The notes below the pieces were generated by a model. The model was not told the DNA's origin, did no database searches, and worked only from the letters and a program-made list of their open reading frames with translations. A program made the position numbers and the translations under genes. From positions 1 to 64,000 of the forward strand of contig NZ_JAMHIW010000006.1 of assembly GCF_023896955.1 (NCBI RefSeq): a stretch of DNA of 64,000 bases, read 5' to 3'. The stretch is from Micromonospora sp. RHAY321. GTDB lineage: Bacteria > Actinomycetota > Actinomycetes > Mycobacteriales > Micromonosporaceae. Below are positions 1-9,977 of this stretch, in pieces. Position 1 is the first letter of the stretch, and each line of letters begins with the position of its first letter.

Positions 1-1046
1 AGGGTCACGCCGAACCGGGCGTGCACGGTGTCGCGGATGTCGGCGGCGAGGGCGAGCAGGTCGGCGGTGCGGGCCGTGCCGCTGCGGTTGGTGAGGGCGA
101 GGGTGTGCTTGCTGGAGATGGCCACTCCGTCCGGGCCCGGGTGACCCTTGGCGAAGCCGGCCTTGTCGATCAGCCAGGCCGCGCTCACCTTCACCGTGTC
201 GTCGACCCCCGGCCAGGCCGGTGGCTCGCCCAGCTCGGCGGCGCGCTCGAGGAGCAACTCGTACGTCGCCCGGTCGAGCACCGGGTTGGTGAAGAAGGAG
301 CCGACCGAGCGGGTGTCGGGGTCGGTGGCATCGAGCACCATGCCCTTACCGGCGCGCAGCCGCAGCACCGCCGAGCGGGCGTCGGCCAGCGGGACCCGCT
401 CCCCCACCTCGACGCCGAGCGCCCGCGCCAACTCGGCGTAGCGCACCGGACCGGACAGCGGGGACCGGGCGAGCCGGAAGTCGACGGAGAGCACCACCCA
501 GCGGTCCCGGTACTTGAAGATGCTGCCCCGGTAGGCGAACCCGCAGTCGGTGGCGGGAACGACCTGGCGGGTGCCCTCGACCCGGTCGTACACCTCGACC
601 CCGGTGATGGTCTCGGCGACCTCCTGGCCGTACGCGCCGACGTTCTGGATGGGGGTGGCACCGGTCGAGCCGGGGATGCCGGAGAGGCACTCCACGCCGG
701 CCCAGCCGTTGGCCACCGTGGCGGCGACCAGGTCGTCCCACGGCTCGCCGGCCTCGACCCGTACGGTGACCGACCCGGCGTCCTCGGCGACGACCCGCAG
801 GCCACGGGAGCGGACCAGGACGACGGTGCCGGGGAAGCCGGCGTCGCCGATCACCACGTTGCTGCCGCCCGCGAGGATCAGGACCGGCTCGTCCCCGGCC
901 TGGACCGCTCGAATGATCTCGTCGGCACTGTTCGCGGCCACGATCCGCCCGGCCGGCCCGCCCATCCGCAGCGTGGTGTAGCTGGCCAGTGGACCAGGGA
1001 TGGCACGATCGGCTTCGGTTGTCGACTGGGCGTAGGCGTCTGACAC
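1..1046 (-). CDS. murB: UDP-N-acetylmuramate dehydrogenase MurB (3' end outside window)
   Basis: Reduces UDP-GlcNAc-enolpyruvate to UDP-MurNAc with NADPH and FAD, a cytoplasmic step of peptidoglycan precursor synthesis. The visible 348 codons carry the MurB signatures: YTTLRMGGPA near residue 20, SGIPGSTGATPIQNVGAYGQ near 120-140, and GSFFTNPV near 250, where the family has its catalytic serine. The C-terminal end runs off the left edge. GTG at 1046 is preferred: it is preceded by TAAGGT plus 7 nt, which can be read as a leaderless -10, and the AAGGTGA there could also act as a ribosome site. An in-frame GTG at 1055 is the alternative. The gene is divergent from the next one. Confidence 0.95.
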   Translation of the reverse strand, partial: MSDAYAQSTTEADRAIPGPLASYTTLRMGGPAGRIVAANSADEIIRAVQAGDEPVLILAGGSNVVIGDAGFPGTVVLVRSRGLRVVAEDAGSVTVRVEAGEPWDDLVAATVANGWAGVECLSGIPGSTGATPIQNVGAYGQEVAETITGVEVYDRVEGTRQVVPATDCGFAYRGSIFKYRDRWVVLSVDFRLARSPLSGPVRYAELARALGVEVGERVPLADARSAVLRLRAGKGMVLDATDPDTRSVGSFFTNPVLDRATYELLLERAAELGEPPAWPGVDDTVKVSAAWLIDKAGFAKGHPGPDGVAISSKHTLALTNRSGTARTADLLALAADIRDTVHARFGVT

Positions 1047-1116
1047 GTCTTTCACCTTAGGCTGAGGGGTAGCCGTGGCACCCACTGGTCGCCCGGCACC
1101 CCCGGGAGGATGGCAG

Positions 1117-1875
1117 ATGAGCAGACTGCAGGGCAGCAAGGATTTCTGGATCGGTGCGCTCCGGACGGAGGGTCCGGCCTTCGCCGCAGCGGTGGCCGAG
1201 GCGCCGCCGGAGACACCGGTGCTGTCCTGTCCGGGCTGGACGGTCAACGATCTCACGCTGCACCTCGCCGGCATCTACCACTGGGTTTATTCGTTCGCCG
1301 GCTCCGGTGTGACCACCGCGCCGGCCCCCCGGGACCGGTCCGGGGCGGGCACGGGTGTCAGTGCTCTCCAGTTCTGGCAGCAGGGGTACGACAAGCTGAT
1401 GGTCCTCCTCGACGGGCTCGACCCGGAGGCCCCGGCGTGGAACTGGGCCCCGCAGCCGAAGAGGGCCGGCTTCTGGCCGCGTCGGATGGCGCACGAGACG
1501 GCGGTGCACCGCTGGGACGCCCAGCTCGCCATCGCCGCCGGTGACCCGGTGGAGTCCAAGCTGGCGGCCGACGGGGTGAGCGAGGTGCTGGACACCTGGC
1601 TGCCCGCAGGCAGGCGGCAGGTGGCGGGCGACTGGCACGGGGTGGTGCAGCTGTCGGCGACCGACGCGGCCCAGGACTGGTACCTGCGGCTGCGCGGCCA
1701 GGGTGTCGCGCTGCTCGACACCGCGACGATCTTCGACCACGACGACCACCACGCCCGGGCACAGGTGAGCGGCACGGCGAGCGACCTGCTGCTGGCGCTC
1801 TGGGGCCGGATCAGCTTCGAGACGCTGGACGTCGCCGGCGACCGCACCCTGCTCGGCGGCCTGCGTACCGGCTGA
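1117..1875 (+). CDS. Maleylpyruvate isomerase/DinB-fold family protein (mycothiol-dependent type)
   Basis: This 252-residue protein has the N-terminal layout of the actinobacterial TIGR03083 / mycothiol-dependent maleylpyruvate isomerase family. It has an early CPGWTVNDLTLHLAGI segment, whose histidine is a typical metal ligand, and a second histidine block MAHETAVHRWDAQ near residue 130. The family uses a metal-bound mycothiol cofactor or simply carries the fold, so the substrate cannot be given. ATG 1117 is preceded by GGGAGGA with 6-nt spacing; an upstream in-frame GTG at 1075 lacks such a site. It stands alone, divergent from murB and ahead of the sugar operon. Confidence 0.75.
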   Translation: MSRLQGSKDFWIGALRTEGPAFAAAVAEAPPETPVLSCPGWTVNDLTLHLAGIYHWVYSFAGSGVTTAPAPRDRSGAGTGVSALQFWQQGYDKLMVLLDGLDPEAPAWNWAPQPKRAGFWPRRMAHETAVHRWDAQLAIAAGDPVESKLAADGVSEVLDTWLPAGRRQVAGDWHGVVQLSATDAAQDWYLRLRGQGVALLDTATIFDHDDHHARAQVSGTASDLLLALWGRISFETLDVAGDRTLLGGLRTG

Positions 1876-1963
1876 CCGCCAACCGGACATTCGTCGAGGG
1901 CGTCACCCCACCGGGGTGGCGCCCTCGTTTCGCGTCGATGTCCGACGGCCAAGAACGAAAACG

Positions 1964-1977
1964 AGAGAGCGCTCTCT
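1964..1977. promoter_or_regulatory. LacI-family operator 1 (CebR-box-like palindrome)
   Basis: Perfect 14-bp palindrome AGAGAGCGCTCTCT. Its GAGCGCTC core is shared with the Streptomyces CebR box TGGGAGCGCTCCCA. A TTGACA -35-like hexamer begins at 1977 on its right edge, so a bound repressor would block RNA polymerase. The probable ligand is the LacI-family protein encoded at 6711-7718. Confidence 0.75.
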
Positions 1978-1982
1978 TGACA
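1977..1982 (+). promoter_or_regulatory. -35 element of the sugar-uptake operon promoter
   Basis: TTGACA matches the housekeeping -35 consensus exactly and sits between the two operator palindromes. A -10 should lie near 2000-2006, but that stretch (around CACCCTGT) is weak, so the exact start site is open. Confidence 0.5.
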
Positions 1983-2010
1983 GCGCGGAAGCGACCGGAC
2001 ACCCTGTCGT

Positions 2011-2022
2011 GAGAGCGCTCTC
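2011..2022. promoter_or_regulatory. LacI-family operator 2
   Basis: A second exact GAGAGCGCTCTC palindrome, centred 46 bp downstream of the first. Two identical sites on either side of the probable promoter suggest cooperative binding or a small repression loop. No third copy was noticed in the window. Confidence 0.75.
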
Positions 2023-2072
2023 CCAGCCACTCCGAACACCACCCGACCACCTTGAGAGGGGTCCGAATTCCC

Positions 2073-3377
2073 ATGGCTGTCTTCCCGCGCCGCCGCCTCG
2101 CCGCGGTGGCTCTCGCCGCCGCCACCGCCCTGCTCGTCACCGCCTGCGGCGGCGCCGACGAGGCGGACGGGGACGGACCGGTCACGCTGACCGTCGACGT
2201 CTTCGGCCAGTTCGGCTACGAGCAGCTCTACCAGGAGTACATGACCGCGCACCCCGACGTGAAGATCGTCGAGCGCGGCACCGGCACCAACCTCGACGAG
2301 TACTCACCGAAGCTCACACAGTGGCTGGCCGCCGGCCGGGGCGCCGGCGACGTGGTGGCCATCGAGGAAGGGCTGATGGTCGAGTACAAGGCCAACCCCG
2401 GCAACTTCGTCAACCTGCTCGACCACGGCGCCGCCGACCTCAAGGGCAACTTCCTCGAATGGAAGTGGAACGCCGGGCTGACCGCCGACGGCAAACAGCT
2501 GATCGGCCTCGGCACCGACGTCGGCGGCATCGCCATCTGCTACCGCAAGGACCTCTTCGAGAAGGCCGGCCTGCCCACCGCGCGGGACGAGGTCTCCAAG
2601 CTCTGGCCGACGTGGCAGGACTACATCGCCACCGGAGAACGGTTCGTCGCTGCGAAGACCGGGGCGTCCTTCCTCGACGCGGCCACCAACACCTTCAACA
2701 CCATCCTGCTCCAGACCGCCGGCAACACGACCGGCTACAGCTACTACGACACCAGCGGCAACCTGGTCGTCGACAGCAACCCGGCGGTACGGCAGGCCTA
2801 TGACACCACCATGGACATCATCGACTCGGGCCTCTCCGGGAAGTACGGCTCCTGGTCCGAGGAGTGGGTCTCCGCCTTCAAGCAGTCGAAGTTCGCCACC
2901 ATCGCCTGCCCCGCCTGGATGACCGGCGTCATCGAGGGCAACGCCGGCCCGGCCGCCCAGGGCAAGTGGGACATCGCCCGGGTGCCCGGCGACGGCGGCA
3001 ACTGGGGTGGGTCGCACCTCGCCGTGCCCAAGCAGAGCAAGCACCAGGCCGAGGCGATCGAGCTGGCCAAGTTCCTGACCAGCGCCAAGGGCCAGATCGG
3101 CGCGTTCAAGGCCAAGGGCCCGCTGCCCTCCTCGCCCCAGGCGCTCGACGACCCGGCGATCGCCGGCGCGACCAACGCGTACTTCTCCGGGGCACCTGTC
3201 GGCGCGATCTTCGGCACCGGCGCGAAGAGCCTGAAGCCGGTCTACATGGGCCCGAAGAACCAGGCCGTCCGCACCGAGGTGGAGAACGCCGTACGGACCG
3301 TCGAGCTGGGCCAGCGCAACCCCGAGCAGGGCTGGGCCGACGCGGTGGCCAACGCGAAGAAGGCCGCCGCCAAGTAG
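2073..3377 (+). CDS. cebE: Sugar ABC transporter substrate-binding lipoprotein, CebE-like
   Basis: Extracellular solute-binding protein (434 residues) that would capture cellobiose or other cello-oligosaccharides for the permeases encoded next. A basic N-terminus and hydrophobic stretch end in lipobox LVTAC with Cys25, so it is lipid-anchored outside the membrane. The mature N-terminus reads VTLTVDVFGQFGYEQL, close to the VFGxFGY start I recall for CebE. ATG 2073 follows GAGAGGGG. Gene order binding protein, permease, permease, GH1 enzyme, LacI matches the ceb locus of Streptomyces, and the upstream palindromes fit CebR control. A different beta-glucoside ligand remains possible. Confidence 0.82.
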   Translation: MAVFPRRRLAAVALAAATALLVTACGGADEADGDGPVTLTVDVFGQFGYEQLYQEYMTAHPDVKIVERGTGTNLDEYSPKLTQWLAAGRGAGDVVAIEEGLMVEYKANPGNFVNLLDHGAADLKGNFLEWKWNAGLTADGKQLIGLGTDVGGIAICYRKDLFEKAGLPTARDEVSKLWPTWQDYIATGERFVAAKTGASFLDAATNTFNTILLQTAGNTTGYSYYDTSGNLVVDSNPAVRQAYDTTMDIIDSGLSGKYGSWSEEWVSAFKQSKFATIACPAWMTGVIEGNAGPAAQGKWDIARVPGDGGNWGGSHLAVPKQSKHQAEAIELAKFLTSAKGQIGAFKAKGPLPSSPQALDDPAIAGATNAYFSGAPVGAIFGTGAKSLKPVYMGPKNQAVRTEVENAVRTVELGQRNPEQGWADAVANAKKAAAK

Positions 3378-3390
3378 CCCCTTCCCACCC

Positions 3391-3454
3391 CGCCGATCCA
3401 GGGCGAACCGTCGTGACCGGAGATGAGCTGGCCGCGACACGCCCTGGATCGGCG
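3391..3454 (+). other. 15-bp perfect inverted repeat between binding-protein and permease genes
   Basis: CGCCGATCCAGGGCG at 3391-3405 is matched exactly by its reverse complement at 3440-3454, with a 34-nt loop. The RNA hairpin would lie just 3' of the binding-protein stop codon and upstream of the first permease. Such structures usually protect the 5' message or attenuate read-through, giving more binding protein than permease. No T-run follows, so full termination is not implied. Confidence 0.75.
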
Positions 3455-3486
3455 CGGGACGGGAGGCCGGAAAGGAGCTCTCGGGC

Positions 3487-4482
3487 ATGACCGTTCAGCT
3501 TGACGCCCGGCCGCCGGTCGCACCGGCGGCCGGTGGCCATCGCCGATCGTCGGGGCGGCTCAGCCGGCTCGACACGCGCTACTCGCCTTACCTCTTCGTC
3601 GCACCGTTCTTTCTGCTCTTCGCGGTGTTCGGGGTCTACCCGCTGATCTACACGTTCTGGGTCTCGCTGCACGACTGGGACCTGCTCGGCACCGACCATC
3701 CGTTCGTCGGCGCGGCCAACTACACCCAACTGCTCGCGGACGGCGACTTCTGGCACGCGGTGGTCAACACGCTGGGCATCTTCGTGATCTCCACCGTCCC
3801 GCAGCTGCTGGCCGCGCTCTGGCTGGCCAACCTGCTCAACCGGGGGCTGCGGGCCCGCACCGGCTGGCGGATGGCGGTGCTGGTGCCCAACGTGACCTCC
3901 ACCGCCGCCGTGGCGATCGTGTTCGGGGTGATCTTCGGCCGCGAGTTCGGCATGGCGAACTGGCTGCTCGACATGGTCGGCCTGGACCCGATCGCCTGGA
4001 AATCCGACCGGGTCGCCTCCTGGGTGGCCATCTCCGCCATGGTCGACTGGCGGTGGACCGGCTACAACGCCCTGATCCTGCTGGCCGCGATGCAGGCCAT
4101 CCCCCGCGACCTCTACGAGTCGGCCTCGATTGACGGCGCCAACCGGGTCCGGCAGTTCTGGTCGATCACCGTGCCGCTGCTCAAGCCAACGATCATCTTC
4201 TGCGTCATCATCGCCACCATCGGCGGGTTGCAGCTCTTCACCGAGCCCCGGCTGTTCCACTCCGGCACCAACCCAATCCGCGGCGGATCGCTGCGGGAGT
4301 CGCAGACCGTGACGATGTACATGTTCGAGAACGCCTTCGCACCGCACTACAACTTCGGGTACGGCTCGGCCGTGGCCTGGCTGCTCTTCGCGCTCATCGC
4401 GCTCGTGGCGGCGGTCAACGTGCTGGTCCTGCGGCGGCTGGGCGGGTCGGGCATGGGGCCCGGGAAGGGAGCGGACCGATGA
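3487..4482 (+). CDS. cebF: Sugar ABC transporter permease 1, CebF-like
   Basis: Inner-membrane subunit (331 residues) of the sugar importer. A basic N-terminal tail precedes about six membrane segments, starting with LFVAPFFLLFAVFGVYPLIY near residue 38. The ATPase-contact EAA loop is visible as ESASIDGANRVRQFWSITVP near residue 214. The start ATG 3487 follows GGAAAGGAG. The gene overlaps the second permease by ATGA. No ATPase gene is present; in streptomycetes such importers share the multi-use ATPase MsiK, and the same is likely here. Confidence 0.85.
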   Translation: MTVQLDARPPVAPAAGGHRRSSGRLSRLDTRYSPYLFVAPFFLLFAVFGVYPLIYTFWVSLHDWDLLGTDHPFVGAANYTQLLADGDFWHAVVNTLGIFVISTVPQLLAALWLANLLNRGLRARTGWRMAVLVPNVTSTAAVAIVFGVIFGREFGMANWLLDMVGLDPIAWKSDRVASWVAISAMVDWRWTGYNALILLAAMQAIPRDLYESASIDGANRVRQFWSITVPLLKPTIIFCVIIATIGGLQLFTEPRLFHSGTNPIRGGSLRESQTVTMYMFENAFAPHYNFGYGSAVAWLLFALIALVAAVNVLVLRRLGGSGMGPGKGADR

Positions 4483-5308
4483 GCCGGCTCTGGCGGGCGA
4501 GCCCGCTGACGTACCTGGCCCTGGTGGTCGCCGCAGGGATGTCGATCTTTCCGATCTGGTGGATGTTCGTGGTGGCCAGTCGGTCCAGCGACGCGATGGG
4601 TCAACTGCCGCCACCGGTGACCCCCGGCGGCAACCTGGGGGCCAACATCGCCCGGCTGTTCGACAACACCGACGCGTACTTCCTGACCGGACTGATCAAC
4701 TCGACGATCGTGGCGGTCACGGTGACCGTGTCCGTGGTGTTCTTCGCCAGCCTGGCCGGGTTCGCCTTCGCCAAGCTCCGGTTCCGTGGCCGCAACGCGC
4801 TGCTGCTGACGGTCATCGCGACGATGATGGTGCCGACCCAGCTCGGCGTGATCCCGCTGTACATGCTGATGACCCGGCTGCAGTGGAACGACCGGCTGCC
4901 CGCGGTGATCGTGCCGGCGCTGGTCACCGGGTTCGGGGTGTTCATGATGCGGCAGTACGCCGGCCAGGCGGTCAGCGACGAGCTGATCGAGGCCGCTCGG
5001 ATGGACGGCTGCGGCACCCCCCGGATCTGGTGGCACGTGGTGGTGCCCGCCCTGCGGCCGGCCGCCGCTGTGCTCGGCCTGCTCACGTTCATGACCACCT
5101 GGAACGACTTCCTGTGGCCGTACGCTGTGTTGAACGACCCGGCGAACCCGACCGTGCAGCTCTCCCTGCGAGCGCTGTCGGACGGGTACTACCAGGACAT
5201 GTCGCAGGTGTTCACCGGGACGGCCATCGCGACGCTGCCCCTGCTGCTGGTCTTCGTCCTGTTCGGTCGGCAGATCATCGGCGGGATCATGGAAGGTGCG
5301 GTCAAGGC

Positions 5309-5312
<4 letters not shown>
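4479..5312 (+). CDS. cebG: Sugar ABC transporter permease 2, CebG-like
   Basis: Second membrane subunit (277 residues) of the importer, MalG type: first segment at residues 9-30, and an EAA loop EAARMDGCGTPRIWWHVVVP around residue 172. The ATG overlaps the stop codon of the first permease and its own stop overlaps the GTG of the beta-glucosidase, so translation of the three genes is coupled. The permeases should form a heterodimer that accepts the sugar from the lipoprotein. Confidence 0.85.
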
Positions 5313-6691
<1,379 letters not shown>

Positions 6692-6710
6692 CGAGCGGGG
6701 GGAGGGCGCG

Positions 6711-7718
6711 ATGACGACGGCGCAACGGCCGACGCTCGAGGCGGTGGCGGCGCGGGCCGGGGTGTCCCGGGCCACCGTGTCACGCGTGGTCAACGGCTCC
6801 ACCACCGTCGCCGAGCCGATCCGGGAGGCGGTCAACCGGGCGGTCGCCGAGCTGGGGTACGTGCCCAACCTCGCCGCCCGCAGCCTGGTCACCCAGCGCA
6901 CCGACTCGATCGCCCTGGTCATGCCGGAGGCGGCCACCCGGGTCTTCTCCGACGACCAGGTCTTCCCCGGCATCATCCGGGGCGTCAGCCAGGAGTTGGA
7001 GGCCGCCGACAAGCAGTTGGTGCTGATGCTGGCCGGCTCACCGGCCGGGCACGACCGGGTCGAGCGGTTCACCACGGGCCGGCACGTCGACGGGGTGCTC
7101 TTCGCCTCGCTGCACGGCGCCGACCCGTTGCCCGGAACGCTGGCCCGCCTCGGCATCCCGGTGGTGTGCAGCGGCCGTCCGCTCGGCGACGTGCCCGTGC
7201 CGTACGTGGACGTCGACCACGTCGGCGGGGTGACGGCGGCCGTACGGCACCTGATCGACAGCGGTCGCCGACGGATCGCCAGCATCGCCGGCCCGCAGGA
7301 CATGGTGGCCGGGATCGAACGGCTCGCCGGCTACCGCAGCACGGTGGCCGCCGCCGGGCTGCCCGAGTTGGTCGCGGTCGGCGACTTCACCCGAGAGTCC
7401 GGAGCCGCGGCGATGCACCGGCTGCTCACCGAGCATCCCGACCTGGACGCCGTCTTCGCCGCCTCCGACCTGATGGCGCACGCCGCTCTGCGGACGCTGC
7501 GCGAGGCCGGCCGGCGTGTGCCGGAGGACGTCGCGGTGGTCGGCTTCGACGACATCGAGACCGCCGCGTACACCGAGCCGCCGCTGACAACGGTCCGGCA
7601 GCCGATCGTGGAGATCGGCCGACGGATGACCCGGCAGCTGCTCCGGCTGGCCGCCGGCGAGTCCATCGAGCCGGCGGTCATGCTCCCCACCGAACTGATC
7701 CTGCGCGACTCGGCGTAG
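6711..7718 (+). CDS. cebR: LacI-family transcriptional repressor, CebR-like
   Basis: 335-residue regulator with a helix-turn-helix (LEAVAARAGVSRATVSRVVN, residues 8-27), a hinge near residue 50-60 (AARSL), and a periplasmic-binding-protein-like sensor ending near TTVRQPIVEIG. It should bind the two GAGAGCGCTCTC operators at 1964-2022 and release them when the imported oligosaccharide is bound. It follows the beta-glucosidase by 19 bp with a GGGGGGAGG ribosome site, so it is probably in the operon and self-limiting. The helix-turn-helix and hinge resemble CebR; the inducer is inferred. Confidence 0.87.
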   Translation: MTTAQRPTLEAVAARAGVSRATVSRVVNGSTTVAEPIREAVNRAVAELGYVPNLAARSLVTQRTDSIALVMPEAATRVFSDDQVFPGIIRGVSQELEAADKQLVLMLAGSPAGHDRVERFTTGRHVDGVLFASLHGADPLPGTLARLGIPVVCSGRPLGDVPVPYVDVDHVGGVTAAVRHLIDSGRRRIASIAGPQDMVAGIERLAGYRSTVAAAGLPELVAVGDFTRESGAAAMHRLLTEHPDLDAVFAASDLMAHAALRTLREAGRRVPEDVAVVGFDDIETAAYTEPPLTTVRQPIVEIGRRMTRQLLRLAAGESIEPAVMLPTELILRDSA

Positions 7719-7751
7719 CCCGGGGCCCTCCTCGACGAGGAGGGCCCCGGG
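7719..7751 (+). terminator. Strong hairpin terminator after the sugar operon
   Basis: CCCGGGGCCCTCCTCG is followed after one base by its exact reverse complement, a 16-bp stem beginning right after the repressor stop codon. It lies between convergent genes, so it can serve both strands. There is no U-run, which is common in high-GC actinobacteria. Confidence 0.8.
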
Positions 7752-7791
7752 GACACGGCCGGAGGGTCCGTGTCCGCTGCGGTGCTGACGA

Positions 7792-8469
7792 TCAGCCCTC
7801 CGCGTCCCGGCGACGGCGTACGGCAATGAACGCGGCACCGAGCGCCACCGCACCCAGGCCGAAGATGGCCATGGGCAGCAGACTGCCCGCCGACGTGCCG
7901 GTGATCGGCAACTCGCTCTTCGTCGGGGTGGCCGTGGGCGGCGCGGTGGTGGTGGGCGGCGCGCTCGTCGGCGGCTGGGTGGTGGGCGGCGGCGTGGTCG
8001 GCTGACCGCTGGCGGCACAGGTTTGGGTCAGCACGAAGAACCCGGCCTCCCCGGTGATCACCGCACTGGCGTCGGTCAGCGTCCAGCCGGCAGGCAACCG
8101 GATCCACGCCTTGCTGGTGCCCATGTCGTTGACGATCGCACCGCCGTCGACCGGTATGGTCCGGCTCACGGTGCCGTTGTTCGGGATGCTCCAGGTGCCC
8201 GTGACCGTGAGGAACTGACCGGAGGTCTGCGGGTTGCCCGGCAGGTTGAAGACCCACACGTCCTGGTTCGGGAACGGCCCGCCCCCGAGGTTCGGATCGC
8301 AGTTCTGCGTGAAGGCGGCCGCTGTCGTGGGGACGTTGCCGGGGTTGATGTCGATCGTGCTGGGCGGGGGCGGCTGGGTCGGCTGGGCCTGGGCGGCGCT
8401 TGCCGCCCCGGTCAGGAACGCACCGGCTGCTACACCTGTGGCGACGAGCTTGACGAGTGCTGCTCTCAT
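7792..8469 (-). CDS. Secreted cell-wall-anchored protein with LPITG sorting motif
   Basis: 225-residue surface protein. Residues 1-28 form a signal peptide ending in ASAAQA. A globular part of about 120 residues holds two cysteines (NCDPN, QTCAA) that could pair. A Pro/Thr-rich linker (repeated PTTPPP, PPTTT) follows, then LPITG at 187-191, a hydrophobic segment and an RRRR tail: a complete sortase signal. No sortase gene is in the window. Start ATG 8469 has GGAGGAG in front. I do not recognise the globular part, so its role (adhesin, wall protein) is unknown. Confidence 0.85.
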   Translation of the reverse strand: MRAALVKLVATGVAAGAFLTGAASAAQAQPTQPPPPSTIDINPGNVPTTAAAFTQNCDPNLGGGPFPNQDVWVFNLPGNPQTSGQFLTVTGTWSIPNNGTVSRTIPVDGGAIVNDMGTSKAWIRLPAGWTLTDASAVITGEAGFFVLTQTCAASGQPTTPPPTTQPPTSAPPTTTAPPTATPTKSELPITGTSAGSLLPMAIFGLGAVALGAAFIAVRRRRDAEG

Positions 8470-8644
8470 GTCTCCTCCATGATTTGTTGCTGATAGAGAC
8501 GTTCGTACCGACTATGAAAGTTAGTCAGGACCTGGCCGATAAGTGCGTGATTCGGCTGTTTTGCGTAGGTCGACCGCATCACGGCTAGGCTCCCGGCCGG
8601 TTAATGCGTCGCCCAGGCACCCGATCGTCGCTAGCGTCGCCGGC

Positions 8645-9058
8645 ATGCCGGATCCCGTCGCGCTGCTGCATGTCCCTGCCCTCTCCGATGTCGCCGAGTA
8701 CGCGTACGCGGCCACCGTCGAGCCACCCGCCCGGCTGGTGTTCACCGCCGGCGCGTGCCCGCTCGACGCGGAGGGGCGAACCGTTGCGCCGGGCGACCAC
8801 GCCGCGCAGGCCCGGCAGGTGATGGCGAATCTGGAGACCGCACTCGGGGCCGCCGGTGCCCGGCTGACCGACGTGGTCAAGACCACGGTGTACGTGGCGT
8901 CGTCCGACCAGGCCGATCTCGTGAAGGTCTGGGAGGTGGTCCGGGACTCCTTCGGCGACCACGACCCGCCGAGCACCCTGCTCGGGGTGGCCGTGCTCGG
9001 CTACACCGACCAGCTCGTCGAGGTCGAGGCCGTGGCCGCCGTACGGATGGCGGCCTGA
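8645..9058 (+). CDS. RidA/YjgF/Rid family protein
   Basis: 137-residue protein of the Rid family, which hydrolyses reactive enamine/imine intermediates released by PLP enzymes. Typical stretches are LVFTAGACPLD, QARQVMANLETALGAAGARL and VVKTTVYV near residues 82-89. The end VEVEAVAAVRMA matches the usual C-terminus. In place of the usual catalytic arginine region near the end I see STLLGVAVLGYTDQLVEVEA, so it may be a non-RidA subgroup. ATG 8645 is preceded by TAGCGT plus 7 nt, indicating a leaderless message. One base separates it from the next gene. Confidence 0.8.
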   Translation: MPDPVALLHVPALSDVAEYAYAATVEPPARLVFTAGACPLDAEGRTVAPGDHAAQARQVMANLETALGAAGARLTDVVKTTVYVASSDQADLVKVWEVVRDSFGDHDPPSTLLGVAVLGYTDQLVEVEAVAAVRMAA

Positions 9059-9059
9059 C

Positions 9060-9956
9060 ATGCGGATCCGTGTGGCGCAGCCCGACGACGCCCCGGCCGT
9101 GGTGGCGCTGCGGGCACTGGTGTACCCGTACCTGGTGCGCGGGGTCGAGTCGACCCGGAAGATGATCGCCGAACCGCCACCGGAGGAGGGGTGGACCGCC
9201 TTCGTGGCCGAGGTCGACGCCCAGGTGGTCGGCTGGGTGTCGGCTCAGCGCGTCGGCTGGACCTCGACCGCGGACGTCGGCGACATCTCCCTGCTGCACG
9301 TGCACCCGGAGCACCGGCGACGCGGAATCGGCACCGCGCTGCTGACGGCCGCGACCGGTCACCTCGCCCCGCTGGGGATCCATCGACTGCGCACCTGGGC
9401 GCAGCCGGACGCCTTGCCGTTCGCCCACAGGCACGGCTTCCAGTCCAGCCGCGAGGTGCGCTACTCGGCGCTCGACCTGGATCCGGCGCCCGCGTCACCC
9501 GAGCCGCCGCCGGGCGTACGGCTGCGTCCGATCGCCGAGCTGGACCCGCACCTGCTGTACGAGGCGGACGCCGCCTCGGCGGTCGACGAGCCCGGCGACG
9601 TGCCGGTCGACTCGATCAGTTACGAGAGCTGGCAGTACGACGTCTGGGACAACCTCGGCCTGGACAAGCAGGCCAGCACGGCCGCCGAGGTCGACGGGCA
9701 GATCGCCGCGTTCAGCCTCGTGAAGCGCGACGGGGAGCGGATGTGGTCGGACTACACCGGCACCGTCCCCGCGTACCGGGGTCGTGGGCTGGCCCGACTG
9801 GTCAAGACGGCGGCGCTGCACCGGGCCGCCGCCGGCGGCGTCCGAGTCGCGTACACGTCGAACGACGAGGCCAACGCGCCGATGCTGGCGATCAACGCGC
9901 GGCTCGGCTACCGGCCGGTCGCGGCACAGTGGTCCTGCCTGGCCGAGCTGACCTGA
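9060..9956 (+). CDS. Tandem GNAT-domain N-acetyltransferase
   Basis: 298-residue protein with two acetyl-CoA-binding GNAT folds. The first carries the motif-A loop HPEHRRRGIGTALL near residue 81-94, the second PAYRGRGLARLVKTAAL near 235-252. It ends in a typical AMLAINARLGYRPVAAQW segment. Two-domain GNATs are common in actinobacteria, mycothiol synthase being one; here the MshD-specific residues are missing and the real mshD lies at 37731. The ATG is one base after the RidA stop, so the two are co-transcribed. The substrate is unknown. Confidence 0.85.
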   Translation: MRIRVAQPDDAPAVVALRALVYPYLVRGVESTRKMIAEPPPEEGWTAFVAEVDAQVVGWVSAQRVGWTSTADVGDISLLHVHPEHRRRGIGTALLTAATGHLAPLGIHRLRTWAQPDALPFAHRHGFQSSREVRYSALDLDPAPASPEPPPGVRLRPIAELDPHLLYEADAASAVDEPGDVPVDSISYESWQYDVWDNLGLDKQASTAAEVDGQIAAFSLVKRDGERMWSDYTGTVPAYRGRGLARLVKTAALHRAAAGGVRVAYTSNDEANAPMLAINARLGYRPVAAQWSCLAELT

Positions 9957-9977
9957 TCAGCCGGGCGTCGGGTCGGG

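Noticed and set aside
2304..3488. Minus-strand open frame of 394 residues over the binding-protein gene
   Set aside because: Antisense shadow of high-GC coding sequence without motifs or promoter.
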